Shown: positions 19,191 to 30,589 of the stretch, piece after piece
Layout: each line of letters begins with the position of its first letter
Numbering within the stretch: the stretch's first letter is position 1
Assembly (NCBI GenBank): GCA_036250195.1
Contig: JAVHZZ010000005.1
Span: 71,876,005-71,940,004, forward strand
Source of the DNA: Mixophyes australis
Taxonomy: Eukaryota; Chordata; Amphibia; Anura; Limnodynastidae
Direction: 5' to 3'
DNA length: 64,000 nt
The notes under the pieces: generated by a model
The model's input: only the letters and a program-made list of their open reading frames with translations
What the model was told of the DNA's origin: nothing
Databases searched by the model: none
Translations under genes and position numbers: made by a program

Positions 19191-20354
19191 TACAGTCATG
19201 GGCAAAAGTTTTGAGAATGACAATCACAAATATTATTTTTCACAAAGTCAGTTTTTATGATGGCAATTTGCATATACTCCAAAATGTCATGAAAAATAAG
19301 TGATCACATGATTTGCAATTAATTTCAATGTCCCTCTATGCCATGACAATGAACTTCATCCCAAAAACAACACTTCCACTGCATTTCAGCCCTGCCACAA
19401 AAGGACCAGCTGACATCAGGTCAGTGATTTTCTCATTAACACAAGTGAGAGTGTTGATGAGGACAAGTTGGAGATCATTCTGTCATGCTGATTGAGTAAG
19501 AATAACAGGCTGGTAGCTTTAAAAGGAGGGTGGTGCTTGAAATCATTGTTCTTCCTCTGTTAACCATGGTTACCTGCAAGGAAACACGTGCAGTCATCAT
19601 TGCTTTGCACAGAAAGGGCTTCACAGGAAAGGATATTGCTGCTAGTAAGATTGCACCTAAATGAACCATTTATCGGATCATCAAGAACTTCAAGTAGAGA
19701 TGTTTAATAGTTGTGAACAAGGCTTCAGGGTGCCCAAGAACGTCCAGCAAGTGCTAGAACCGTCTCCTAAAGTTGATTCAGCTGCAGGATCAGAGCACCA
19801 CCAGTGCAGAGCTTGCTCAGGAATTGCAGCAGGCAGGTGTGAGTGCATCTGCATGCACAGTGAGACAAAGACTTTTAGTGGATGGCCTGGTGTCAAGAAG
19901 GCAAGCGAAGAAGCCACTTCTCTCAAAGGAAAACATCAGGGACAGACTGATATTCTGCAAAAGGAACAGGGATTGGACTGCTGAGGACTGGGGTAAAGTC
20001 ATTTACTCTGATGAATCGCCTTTCAGATTGCTTAGGGCATCTGGAAAAACAGTTGTCCGGAGAAGGAAAGTTGAGCGCTACCATCAGGCCTGTGTCATGC
20101 CAACAGTAAAGCATCCTGAGACCATTCCGGTGTGGGGTTGCTTCTCAGCCAAGCAAGTGGGCTCACTAACAATTTTGCCTAAGTACACAGCCATGACTAA
20201 AGAATGGTACCAAAGCATCCTCCAAGAGCAACTTTTCCCAACCATCCAAAAACAGTTTGGTGATGAACAATGCTTTTTCCAGCATGATGGAGAACAGCAA
20301 ACTTTGTGAAAACCAATACTTGTGTCATTCTCAAAACTTTTGGCCGTAACTGTA
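19191..20354 (+). mobile_element. Tc1-like transposon copy with both termini, internally deleted (1,164 bp)
   Basis: The left end TACAGTCATGGGCAAAAGTT continues TTGAGAATGACA; the right end reads TGTCATTCTCAAAACTTTTG then GCCGTAACTGTA. These are ~30-bp inverted repeats with the TA target dinucleotide of the Tc1/mariner superfamily at each end. A full Tc1 element of this type is about 1.6 kb, so roughly 400 bp are missing; the gap falls in the 3' third of the transposase gene. Confidence 0.92.
19566..20309 (+). pseudogene. Tc1-like transposase, broken and 3'-deleted
   Basis: The ATG at 19566 begins MVTCKETRAVIIALHRKG and the helix-turn-helix segment KDIAASKIAPK, followed by stops and a frameshift near 19662-19760. 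From about 19773 a long open segment gives the second helix-turn-helix (TTSAELAQELQQAGVSASAC), WTAEDWGKVIYSDES with the first catalytic Asp, and CFFQHDGE with the second Asp. The reading then jumps to the terminal region, losing the NPIENLW block that holds the third catalytic residue. Inactive, though able in principle to be moved by a related enzyme through its intact ends. Confidence 0.9.
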
Positions 20355-20699
20355 CACACGTAGGGCTGAACTCATGTTCAAACATATATCTGTTTGCATA
20401 CTGTATCTTGCATAAAATAGATAAGCGCATGCTCAGAAATGGACCTTACACCAGTGAACAAAATTGCATGCACTTCATGTCCGACCACTAATGACATGAC
20501 TACCTACAACTTGAGTGCTGGAACAGGGGAGGGACGGTGCAGATTAATGTAGGGTATGTACAGTAAAGCCCTTCCAGCGCAGAAGCAGGTGATTCACATT
20601 CTGGGATTCTCGAAAGTGCACTTGTTTTCAGCTGAACCATTTGCACCTACTACAGGGCTGGTGTAAACAGGAGCGCCAAGAGGGGGGATGGGAGCAGTT
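20355..20699. other. Flank of the Tc1 copy, nothing firm
   Basis: The GAACAAAATTGCATGCACTTC segment near 20457 resembles a stretch near 41108 inside the MITE half there, suggesting a shared small repeat. Otherwise nothing was recognised. Confidence 0.3.
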
Positions 20700-20975
20700 A
20701 CATATTACTGGGCCTGGCCTGCCTGGGGGGGTTTATGATGTGTCTGCTGGGTGGGCTTATGTGCTTGGGGGGCTCATGATTAGTCGGGAGGGGGGTTTAT
20801 GATGTGTCTGTTGGGAGGGTTCTTGATGTTTCTGGTTTGGTTGTGATATGTCTGGGAGGTTGTTATGTATCTGGGGGTTATGATGTTTCCTAGGGGATAT
20901 GATGTGTGTGTGGGGGGGTTGTGTGGTTGTGGGGGTGGCATGATGTGGGTGGAGGGGTGGCGTGTTAAATGTTAC
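20700..20975 (+). repeat. G-rich degenerate minisatellite
   Basis: About a dozen degenerate units of the form GGGGGTTTATGATGTGTCTG run through the interval, with G-runs of three to nine. The strand asymmetry is strong (G and T only, with few A and C). Confidence 0.8.
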
Positions 20976-21037
20976 GCTTTACTATGAGGTATGTCTTATA
21001 TATTCTAATTGTTAAAGGCGCTCAAACAACCTTAAAA

Positions 21038-21042
21038 AAAAA

Positions 21043-21082
<40 letters not shown>
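21038..21082. repeat. (TA)n microsatellite
   Basis: An uninterrupted TA run follows an A-tract. Confidence 0.95.
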
Positions 21083-21084
<2 letters not shown>

Positions 21085-21614
21085 GTAGAAAAAACAAACC
21101 AGATATCTACAGGTGGCGCTTACCCAATATATGGATGGTAACACAGATGCAAAATTGCGTGTGTAATAAATAAGGTATATGCAGATACAATAATTGATTA
21201 TAAAAATATACAGTAGTAAAAGTAACACCTCCACAACGTGCGTGTGGCAGCCAAACCTTAAAAGCGGATGGTTAGTCCGATAAACACAGGAAGATATATA
21301 TGGTAAAGGGCGGCGCCTTCAGGTGTATACAGTGTATATAAACATATAAGCACAGATGTACACAAAATAGTCCAGAGGAGTTAAACAGAATGGTGTCTGA
21401 ATAGATGCACCGCAGGTAACTCATAAACACTGTAAAACAGGATAAAGGTGATCTATGATTGATTGTGCAGAATAATAGAAGTGGTGTGCGTACCAGATAT
21501 ATAAAATCAAACCGCTTATCTGTATAGTAGCTCCTTAGGAATCCTGGAGTATGATCTGCAACCAATTCTCCTTAACGATGGATAAAATGTATGTTCTAAA
21601 ACAACCGCGACACC
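21083..21614. other. Unassigned repeat-like sequence
   Basis: CAGGTGGCGCTTACCCAATA at 21109 and the many short TATATACAGTGTATA-like motifs suggest a transposon-derived flank, possibly a retroelement end, but no coding motif or defined terminus was found. Confidence 0.3.
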
Positions 21615-21916
21615 AAACTTATCCGCTTGGTAAGCAGGTATTAACATCAATTGGGTCACCCTTTGTGCCCGGTGCCATACTTGTTGTCCTTCCGTAACTC
21701 TAATTCCCGAATCCGATATATTGATTCGTCTTTCAGCACCGTCCACAACCAAAATGGCGGAAACTTTTGAAACTTATCCGCTTGGTAAGCAGGTATTAAC
21801 ATCAATTGGGTCACCCTTTGTGCCCGGTGCCATACTTGTTGTCCTTCCGTAACTCTAATTCCCGAATCCGATATATTGATTCGTCTTTCAGCACCGTCCA
21901 CAACCAAAATGGCGGA
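21615..21916. repeat. 155-bp tandem duplication
   Basis: AAACTTATCCGCTTGGTAAG starts at 21615 and again at 21770. The two copies are essentially identical through GCACCGTCCACAACCAAAAT and end at GGCGGA. Both give the same 40-plus-residue minus-strand open frame, which is a consequence of the duplication and not evidence of a gene. Confidence 0.95.
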
Positions 21917-23158
21917 TATGCATATGCTGTATTTGAATACAGTTAGAACTACACACTAGTAGTATGCTCTTTTTTCCACCTTATGTGCAAGTTGCATTGG
22001 TACTTGAATCAGGCCCATATTGTAGAAAGCTAGTAAAGAGCTAGTAAAGTCTCAGTAATTACAACTGGAAAATAAATGGGGAAACTGGGATCAGAATATT
22101 ATTACAGTGTAAAATGTCTCACACTGACAACTGTAAAGTAGTACGAGGAACTCAGCATTGTCTATAAGTGTTAATTCATATCTTAGTACTCGGTACAATA
22201 TCCTTTTACAAATTATTTGTATAAAACAAAAGCAAGTCTGGACTATACGTTGCAGTAATGACCTAAACTATAAAATGATTTCCTCAATTTAATCTCCTGG
22301 AAGCTTGTGCACTCCAATGTTAAACTTAGCCAAACCTTAATCTTATAAAAAATGACTTAGGATTCAGCTGAATCCCCAATAAAATCCTTTAGACCCAAAG
22401 AAAACCAGCCCCATACGAAATATAATCTACGTACTGCAGATAGCTACAATTCCACTAAAAATAATGTGTTATAAAATGTATCTTCTGCAGAAAGGGAGTA
22501 AGTGTGTATAGCTCATGTTCCCAAATTCCACCAAGCAGAGAATGAATTTTGATATCTTCATTCTCCTCTTTTTTTTAAATGTCATAAATATTCTCTAGTA
22601 AACTTTCAGATGATAAGAAAACTTGGCAACCTATAACACTAATCCATTTCTACAAACAAACTAAAAGTGTAAAACCTAGATAACAATGCAATAAGAATGG
22701 TAATAAAATTAAAGTTGTTCCTTCTCTGCCAGAGGGATATATTTTATTTCAGGCCCCACTGCCATATGCTGGTTCAGAAGAATAAATCAGTATGAGTGGA
22801 GGGGAATGCTATACTTGAAAAAAGTGTACAATATTTAAGCAGTTTTGTTATATATTTGTTATTCACAATTATGAAATAAAATTAGAAACTTTATTTTATG
22901 GTCAAGGAATTTGCAAGTATAACACACCAATTCACAGCTGGTATTACATTGCTTATAGACTAGGTAGACTTGCAGGGTTTGCTATAGCCGGGTGTTCTAG
23001 CCAGAGTTGCTATATTACATTGGATTTATCCATGCATTCCCTATGAAGGTAAATAATTATCATGTGTGGGTCATTGGTTAAACTGATATGTCTGTCAGGA
23101 CTAGAAAGTTGTTTACTTAAGAAGATTTTGGACCATTGTTTATTATCAAAAGATGTGT
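21917..23158. other. AT-rich stretch, nothing recognised
   Basis: No credible ORF, inverted repeat or tandem array was found here. Confidence 0.4.
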
Positions 23159-23333
23159 GGCTAGATTTACTAAGCTGCGGGTTTGAGAAAGTGGGGATGT
23201 TGCCTATAGCAACCAATCAGATTCTAGCTTTCATTTATTTAGTACATTCTATAAAATGACAGCTATAATCTGATTGGTTGCTATAGGCAACATCCCCACT
23301 TTTTCAAACCCGCATCTTAGTAAATCTAGGCCT
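23159..23333. mobile_element. Palindromic MITE (GCTAGATTTACTAAG family), copy 1
   Basis: GGCTAGATTTACTAAGCTGC at the left is mirrored by TTAGTAAATCTAGGCC at the right. The ~75-bp arms contain AAGTGGGGATGTTGCCTATA and AACCAATCAGATTCTAGC, and a short AT-rich loop joins them. A second copy of the same family lies at 58.03 kb. Such perfect-armed short elements are non-autonomous DNA transposons. Confidence 0.92.
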
Positions 23334-24080
23334 TGGACAGATCTTGTTGTTCACAGCGCTTGGTAAATACTGGAATGTGATTGCTTTCAACAGTCAGCAA
23401 AGTATGATAGATGTTTGATAATAATAAATTTACCGCAGGCTGCACCCTAGCACGGTGTTTACATCGGAGTCATGGAATGTAGCATTTTCTTCTTGTCGGG
23501 GAGAGATATGGGGAAATGATGGAAGGTGGTTTAATCTATCTGTCATCTCTACAAAGGTTGCCCAACTTTGCTGCTCCTTTGTGCTACACACACCCCTATT
23601 TGGGGTTAGTGCTACATAGTTTTACTGGAACAATGATTTTTAGAGTCACATTTGTTTACATGTGTTCAAAAAGCATTTAAAAAGCATACTTCAAATGCCA
23701 GTGGGTACGTAGCCTTCAGGGTGAACTTCTCAATAAATGAATCTTCTTATTTTACAGATCATCTAAAGAAAATATTGTGTGAAAGCCTTCCTTAGACAAC
23801 ATATGTCAACTTTTAATACATTTATTTTATACATTAGTCCTGGAATTAGTTTTTTTTTGTCATAGTACATTCCTTAGCACTCACTGAAAATTGGAATCTG
23901 TGAATGTTTAACTAAGCCATTAAAATTGTATTTGACATCAAATAATGGTACCCATGACATTATTTAGATAGTGACTGCATTTCTGATAACATCTATGAAT
24001 GTACATAAAAATTCTTCTTTAATGGTCCACCAATCCTAAAGTACAAGTTTCCTACAGATAGGTATGCAAACAAAGCTTCA
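23334..24080. other. AT-rich stretch, nothing recognised
   Basis: Nothing beyond background composition was seen. Confidence 0.4.
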
Positions 24081-24082
24081 CT

Positions 24083-24178
<96 letters not shown>

Positions 24179-24215
24179 TATATATGTGTGTATATGCATG
24201 TATGTATGTATATAT
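24083..24215. repeat. (AC)n-(TA)n compound microsatellite, left of hAT derivative
   Basis: An AC run passes into a long TA run and then ATGT-rich sequence. Its last 8 bp, GTATATAT, are the target duplication of the adjoining hAT derivative. Confidence 0.95.
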
Positions 24216-25008
24216 TGGAGATGAGCGGGCTCGGATATCTGAAATCCGAGCCCACCCGAACGTTGCCGATCCGAGCCGGATCCGAGACAGATCCGGGTAT
24301 TCCCGCCAATTGCAAAACTGAAACCGAGGCTCTGAGTCATAATCCCGCTGTCGGATCTCGCGATACTCGTATTCTATAAATTCCCCGCTAGCCGCCGCCA
24401 TCTTCACTCGGGCATTGATCAGGGTAGAGGGAGGTTGTGTTAGGTGGTCCTCTGTCCTGCTATATCTCGTGCTGTGCTCAGTCCAAAAAAAGTTATAAAA
24501 AAAATAATTGTAAAAAAAAAGAAATTAAAATAAAATATCCAAAAGCAATCCTGCAGTATAAGTCCATTGGTACTGCAATATTACAAAGTTCACTGATTCA
24601 GCAGTATAAGTCCATTGGTACTGCAATATTACAAAATTCACTGATTCAGCAGTATAAGTCCATTGGTACTGCTATATTACAAAGTTCACTGATTCAGCAG
24701 TATAAGTCCAGTGGTACTGCAATATTACAAAGTTCACTGATTCTGCAGAATAGACTGGGAATTAGTGGAAATGATTGTTATTGAATGTTATTGAGGTTAA
24801 TAATAGCGTAGGAGTGAAAATAAACCAAAAAACTTGATTTTAACACTTTTTATGTTTTTTTCAAAATAAATCCGAATCCAAAACCTTAAATCCGAACCAA
24901 AACCTTTCGTCAGGTATTTTGCGAAACAAATCCTAACCAAAAACCTCAAGCAAATCCGAATCCAAAACACAAAACACGAGACACCAAAAGTGGCTGGTGC
25001 CATCCCTA
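24216..25008 (+). mobile_element. Non-autonomous hAT derivative (793 bp) related to the element at 10-17 kb
   Basis: It starts TGGAGATGAGCGGGCTCGGA and ends GGTGCCATCCCTA, and is flanked by GTATATAT on both sides (24208-24215 and 25009-25016), an 8-bp target duplication. The left ~220 bp match the big hAT, including CGAACGTTGCCGATCCGAG and the TATAAAT promoter context. The right ~260 bp match its right end (GAATGTTATTGAGG, AAATCCGAACC). In between only four repeats of a ~59-bp unit containing GTCCATTGGTACTGCAATAT remain. No transposase is encoded; mobilisation would need the autonomous relative. Confidence 0.92.
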
Positions 25009-25024
25009 GTATATATATATATAT

Positions 25025-25077
<53 letters not shown>

Positions 25078-25093
25078 TATATATATATACACA
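25009..25093. repeat. (TA)n/(CA)n microsatellite
   Basis: TA and CACA runs continue the microsatellite interrupted by the hAT derivative. Confidence 0.92.
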
Positions 25094-25095
25094 TT

Positions 25096-25512
25096 ATGGA
25101 CCTCATTTAGAGTCGGACGGAAAGTCCGTCTAAGAAGCGTAGGAGTGGGAGTGTGCCGCAGCTTGGTAGGGTATTACAAGTGTCAAGCAACCCCAGTTGC
25201 GTCCCACTCTTAATACCCTATCGAGCTGTGAGCAGTTCCTGCAGCTAGTTAACCCTTGCGCCACCTAATTCCTGCTGCACAGCACTGCTTTGACGTGTGT
25301 TGCTTCTGTGTCTCACTGCGACTAGGATTTACTTACATGGTCACGCCTTCACAATTCCGCATTCCGCCCATTCTCTCGTAGTGAGCAGCAAGCTGTCACA
25401 AATGTTAATTGCGTCCAAGATGCAGGCGGATTTGGTGCTTTCTGCACATGCGCGATAGTATTTTTTTGTGAATGCGCCTAAAACGAACTTTGCGTCCGAC
25501 TCTAAATGAGGT

Positions 25513-25514
<2 letters not shown>
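25096..25514. mobile_element. TIR element in TA repeats (GGACCTCATTTAGAGTCGGA ends)
   Basis: GGACCTCATTTAGAGTCGGA at the left is mirrored by TCCGACTCTAAATGAGGTCC at the right, a 20-bp perfect terminal inverted repeat. The interior is GC-richer than the flanks and noncoding. TA repeats on both sides make the target duplication ambiguous. Superfamily not assigned. Confidence 0.88.
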
Positions 25515-25515
<1 letters not shown>

Positions 25516-25576
<61 letters not shown>

Positions 25577-25578
25577 GT
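25516..25578. repeat. (TA)n microsatellite
   Basis: A TA run with one CA interruption near 25558. It encodes Tyr-Ile runs in open frames that are meaningless. Confidence 0.95.
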
Positions 25579-27440
25579 AACATGCATTTCCATCTCAGCG
25601 ATTCTTAAGGTTTTCTTTGTAGTGCCATCTGTCTTCAGATTAATTCCTTAGAATTCTGAGTTGAAGTCTAATTTGGCTAACTCCCAATTCCAAAATAGCT
25701 CTGTATGGAGAGTTTAGAGTGTTTAATATAAATCTGAGGGAGCAGTGTTCAACCAAAAGGTTCATTGGCAGACTTCTATAAGCACTGAGATGGCAATTTA
25801 GAAGCCAAAATCATGTACATATTTCTGTATGAAAAGTTACTCTGTTCATGAAATGCTGAAGGTCACTGTATTTTAAGGATAATCAAATTAAATATATGAA
25901 AAACAAAATGAAATTTAAACAAGTTCATTTTCATCTGCTATTTTAAAATGGACTTTACATTTTCAAACACGCAAATGCCAGTGACATATGAAGTAATTTA
26001 TGCATAATTACATGTCATGTGTGAATATCACCTAGAGTAGTTATGGTGCACCACAAATGCAATCTATCCTGCATCCCCAGCCCCACTGTCTGCCAGGCAG
26101 TTGCATGCAGTGGAGTGAGCTGTCGCTCAGTGTTAGATGACAGAACACCCCCTAGGAATTAAGTGTGCTATGACTGTAGATGTGGAATGAATAAAGCAGA
26201 TGATTGGATTGGCTGTTGCTCCCGTCCAATCAGATGCCAAATTAATTTCACACCTTCAGCTCAGGCATTTTGAATCTCATGCCCAGTCCTCTCTCATCAA
26301 TTAAATTTCTTCTACTTTCAAAAGTAGTGCTACAGCAGCTTTGATTGTGTAGTCGCAAGGGCCAGAAGAGGATGTGATGATGATAGTGGACCCCACCACA
26401 GTATTTGATGTGTGGGAATATCAAAGGAAATTTTGACAACCACTTAAAGTTCACTGACTTGTCTCAAAATTATCAAATGAAAAATGAACTTGTATGTTTG
26501 TAAATCTTGCATATTTAAAGGTGATTTCCACCCACCCCAGTTCAATTTAGATGCCACAGCTAATCTAGTCAGGGTCGTAACTTCCCTATTCTGGTGCTTG
26601 GTCTGAACAACATCTGAATCACAACTATATCTGCATGATTTTATGCATTGATGACTGGATGATTATATATTTGCATGTCCATGCAGGTATACCTAACAAA
26701 GAGGCCATATATATGTATTATATGTGTGTTGTGAGAGTACTCATGTAAATATGCAGACATATTTAGTGTTGGTAGGGGGTGTATAATAGCTCAACTCTAA
26801 ATGACAGTGTGTAAATAAAGTTGGACAATATTTGTATGCTACATGCAACTGTAAACAGTGTTTTCTCTGCATGCAAAAAAAATTGCATTTATTGGCAACA
26901 TGGCTTGTTCTGGCAGATATTTTCACCCCATAGCTGGATTTTCTCCAAAGTCTAAATAGGGCCCATAATATATAATTATTTATTCTATAATTTGCTTACA
27001 ATTTTATACATATACAGTGTAGTAGTATAATATTGTCTTCATTTATGCTTTTAAACATTACTGTACACCACCGAGAACAGGACTGCTGAGAAGTAATCCA
27101 TCTTACTATGCTCATATTTAGCTAAAATGGAAATTGTTCACCAAAATCTACTAGTGCATTTACCCAGTACCACAAAATCAAAGGTTCTCTTGTTCACATA
27201 TTTAAATACACTATAGATCAGCTGCAAAACAAGGATGGACGTAGTGCGGCGAGTAGTCTATGAGTGAGATTTAAATCCGATTTTTCAATGTACACAAGAT
27301 TCCTACATATGACATGCACTACTCTCAATACAGATTCCCATGTCTTAACTGTACAAAGTATTAGCCATTTAGCATGTTCTTTATAAGGCCCTGCTATTTC
27401 AATCCCTCCCAAGTTTGTGTCTAATTCATATATTCACAAT
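25579..27440. other. AT-rich stretch, nothing recognised
   Basis: No credible coding or repeat structure was found. A short inverted motif (GATTGGATTGGCTG...CCGTCCAATCAGAT) near 26202-26233 is minor. Confidence 0.4.
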
Positions 27441-27445
27441 GAACA

Positions 27446-27608
27446 ATCTTTACAGGTAGGTTTTCTAAGCAGTCCAATCTGTTTTCTCCTTTAAAGTATC
27501 AGTCAAAAGGTTGTAAGAGAAATGTGTCCAGCTTGAAGCTGTAACCTTTTGACTGATACTTTAAAGGAGAAAACAGATTGGACTGTTTAGAAAACCTACC
27601 TATAAAGA
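27446..27608. repeat. Near-perfect 60-bp-arm hairpin (probable MITE)
   Basis: AGGTAGGTTTTCTAAGCAGT and the following CCAATCTGTTTTCTCCTTTA are repeated in inverse orientation on the right with one or two mismatches; a loop of about 25 bp separates the arms. The ends AATCTTTAC / TATAAAGATT extend the symmetry imperfectly. No family assigned. Confidence 0.9.
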
Positions 27609-30180
27609 TTTTAAAGGTACGGAGCGCTGGTCCTTAACCTTCCCTATTTTTTGCTTTCTTACATGAATTTTTTAAAATAAATTACATTTGATACCAATGG
27701 CAAGAAGGGGGGAATTTACTAAAGATTTTTTCAGTAATTGTAGATCGATCAAAATCATCATAAATTGTCAAAAGATCATAAATTGATTGTCAAAATCTCT
27801 TATCTGATAAACAGATATTTCTTTCAAAATAAAACAAATGATAGTGATCTCGATCAATTCTGGGCGATTTAAAAAAAGAGGACGGTTTGCTCTCTAAATG
27901 TCTTAGAATTTCCCATTTATTTCAATGGCCCAATTATTTCAATGGGGTTCTTTGCTACATGTAGAAACAGAATTGAAATGAATAGGCCATTGAAATTAAA
28001 GGAACTTGACAGAATAGTTCATTATTTTTCCGCACATCACTAGAGAATCAATTATTCTCTGTCCGATCAATGCAGGAAGTCCCTGGGACTCCTTCTTCTG
28101 ACATACATTCACAAGTGGCAAGAGGGGGACACCACTTGACTGGGAGGGAAAGGGAGACCAACTTTGATAATTTTTTAGAGAGAAGAGCTAGTTTGATTTC
28201 GTCATTTGTTTCTCCGTTTCTTTTTCTTTCCCATTGGACTACAATGAATAAAGACAGAAGAAAATAATTTATTTGCCTTTCCCATACAGTGTATTGTGAA
28301 TAAAAAAATATAAAATAATTTATTTCATTTGGACTACTGCATCTAAAGAATATATAATATATATGTTTAATAAAGTGATAAATAATGGTATGGGTAATAT
28401 ATTATTAAAATAAATGTTATGTAATTGTGTGCAAACGCATGAATGTGATAGATAAAAGCAGAAGAAAATATTTTATTTTTTCATTGGTGGATGAGGGAAG
28501 AAGAAAAGAAGATTATATTTAATAAGGGATAAACAAGGGTTTAGGAAGTGTTTTATCATATTTGCTATTGTAGCATAATGTACAGGAGTCTTAGAGACCT
28601 CAGTCCATTATACTGAGACCACTGGGGTGGTAAAGTAACCACTCTCTTCTTTATTACCATGGCTTTCACAACAGGACTGGCAGTCCCTGGAGAAGGGCAT
28701 GCTGTGTTTTAGAGCAGTCCCCTTCCCTATGACAGTCCCCTTCCACTATTTTAGTGGAACACAAGCCCAGACTGCCTATCTCTAGGGTTGTTTGAGGATT
28801 TGGGGGAACACGGCATACTTGACAACTTTTATTAGTTTACCAATTAGAGGTCAGGTGGCAATTGCAAGAAGGGGCACGACCCCTGCTATATCATGCTGAG
28901 ATTCATTGCATTGCACAGTGGGGGACAGGGCTTGATGATACGTATCATGTCATTAAGTTCTGTCTCTGGTGGGATCTGGTAGGTTGTCTGCTCTTTTGAG
29001 AGTCTGGGAGAACTCCCTAATATTCAGGAGCTTGTCAGACAGTCCAGGAGGGTAGGCAAGCATGGGACACGTTATCTGATTTATACAGTTTTTACTTTAT
29101 TCGTGGAGCTTTCTCAATCATTACAGTGGCCCATTTATTTAAATACTCCATATATGCATAAAATATTTTGGCATTTTTATCACTCATCTCACAGATTTTG
29201 AGGCCAATAATCTGTCTAAAATCAGTGAGTTTATTTAAGGTCATTTCAATGGTGTCAAGTGCTTGATTGTACAGTGCTACTTAAAACTGTGTGCACTATA
29301 TACAAATAGTAAATAATAATAAGGGTCATGCTGAAATATGTGTTGGGAGCTAGTGTCTTGCCAGATAAAAAAAAATAAAAAATCAAGTCAAGCCTTGGTC
29401 ACAACAAGAATAGTTTGTGTTGGCATGTTACCTCTGTCCGTACTAGCTGGAGATCCAAATCTTTGACAAATATACTGATATAAAAATGATATTTTAATTA
29501 AAACAAACAGCATGTTTCTTAGTCCTGGCTGCTGTTTTGGTTTAGAGTGGGATAGCTCAGCTGAATATATTCACACAGCTGTTTTCCTTTATGCAAATAT
29601 ATAGTCCATTCAGATGCATATATGCACACTTATTTAACCCTTTCATTTTTGCAATCTCATTTTGTCATAACTTTGATTTGAGGTCCTATAATAATAGCAT
29701 TTCCTGCAGTAGAGCTGGGGAAAACAGCCATGTGTTTTGCTAAACACAACCAGACTAGACCGACTATTTAATTTGGCTTATGTGTTTTCTATGTTCATAG
29801 GTTATTAGCATGGCAGCCTGTAGGTGTTGATTTTGCGGCATAGAGCTTGGTTAGTCAGCCTTTGATTCCTGTGATACTCTCTCTATTTATAAAAGTAGTG
29901 TGTTTAAGTTTCCATAAAATGAAAGGCAACACCGTTACCACAAAGTACTGAATGAATATACAGGACTTCTCCAGTGCTGTGGTCAGTTTGTGGTTTGCTG
30001 TCAGAGAAGCAGGCTTGCATGTTTAGGAATAGAAGTTAAAAAATGATGAATAAGTGGGACTTGCCGTTAAAAACAAAATCTGCAATGTCTGAAATACAGA
30101 CATGTAGTGGTGTTCTGGCAACCTTCAATCCATCTGAAACCCCATCCAATCTAGCGTAAACTTAAGATGTCTGGATAAAA
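27609..30180. other. AT-rich stretch, nothing recognised
   Basis: GGGGGGAATTTACTAAAGAT at 27708 resembles the TTTACTAA ends of frog MITEs but has no partner. Otherwise there is no structure I can name. Confidence 0.35.
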
Positions 30181-30267
30181 AAATATCCATCTATCTATCT
30201 ATCTCTATCTATCTATACAACTATATATATCTATATATAAATATCTATATATATATATATATCTATA

Positions 30268-30311
<44 letters not shown>
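30181..30311. repeat. (ATCT)n/(TA)n compound microsatellite
   Basis: ATCT tetramers pass into TATATC and TA runs. Confidence 0.92.
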
Positions 30312-30312
<1 letters not shown>

Positions 30313-30589
30313 CTACAGTGGTCAAATTGGGCCAGTATATGAAGATATGCCATATCGACCTCAATGCATCTTATATTTACACCACAGAATAATGGGAGTT
30401 GCATTATAGGACCAGCTTTTTAATAGCAGTTACACTTGAACGTCAGAATTGGGGCTCATTTACCCCCGGCTGCTACTAAAATATTGACAGGATCGGTCAA
30501 ATTTGTTTCCTTAAAAGAACAACATGGAGCACTTTTGATATTCTTAAATGAGAAGTTTGGCTCCGCCCTGTTCATTGTGGGAGGAGCAG

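Noticed and set aside
24064..25593. Open frames encoding Tyr-Ile or Val-Cys runs
   Set aside because: Translations of TA and CA microsatellites.
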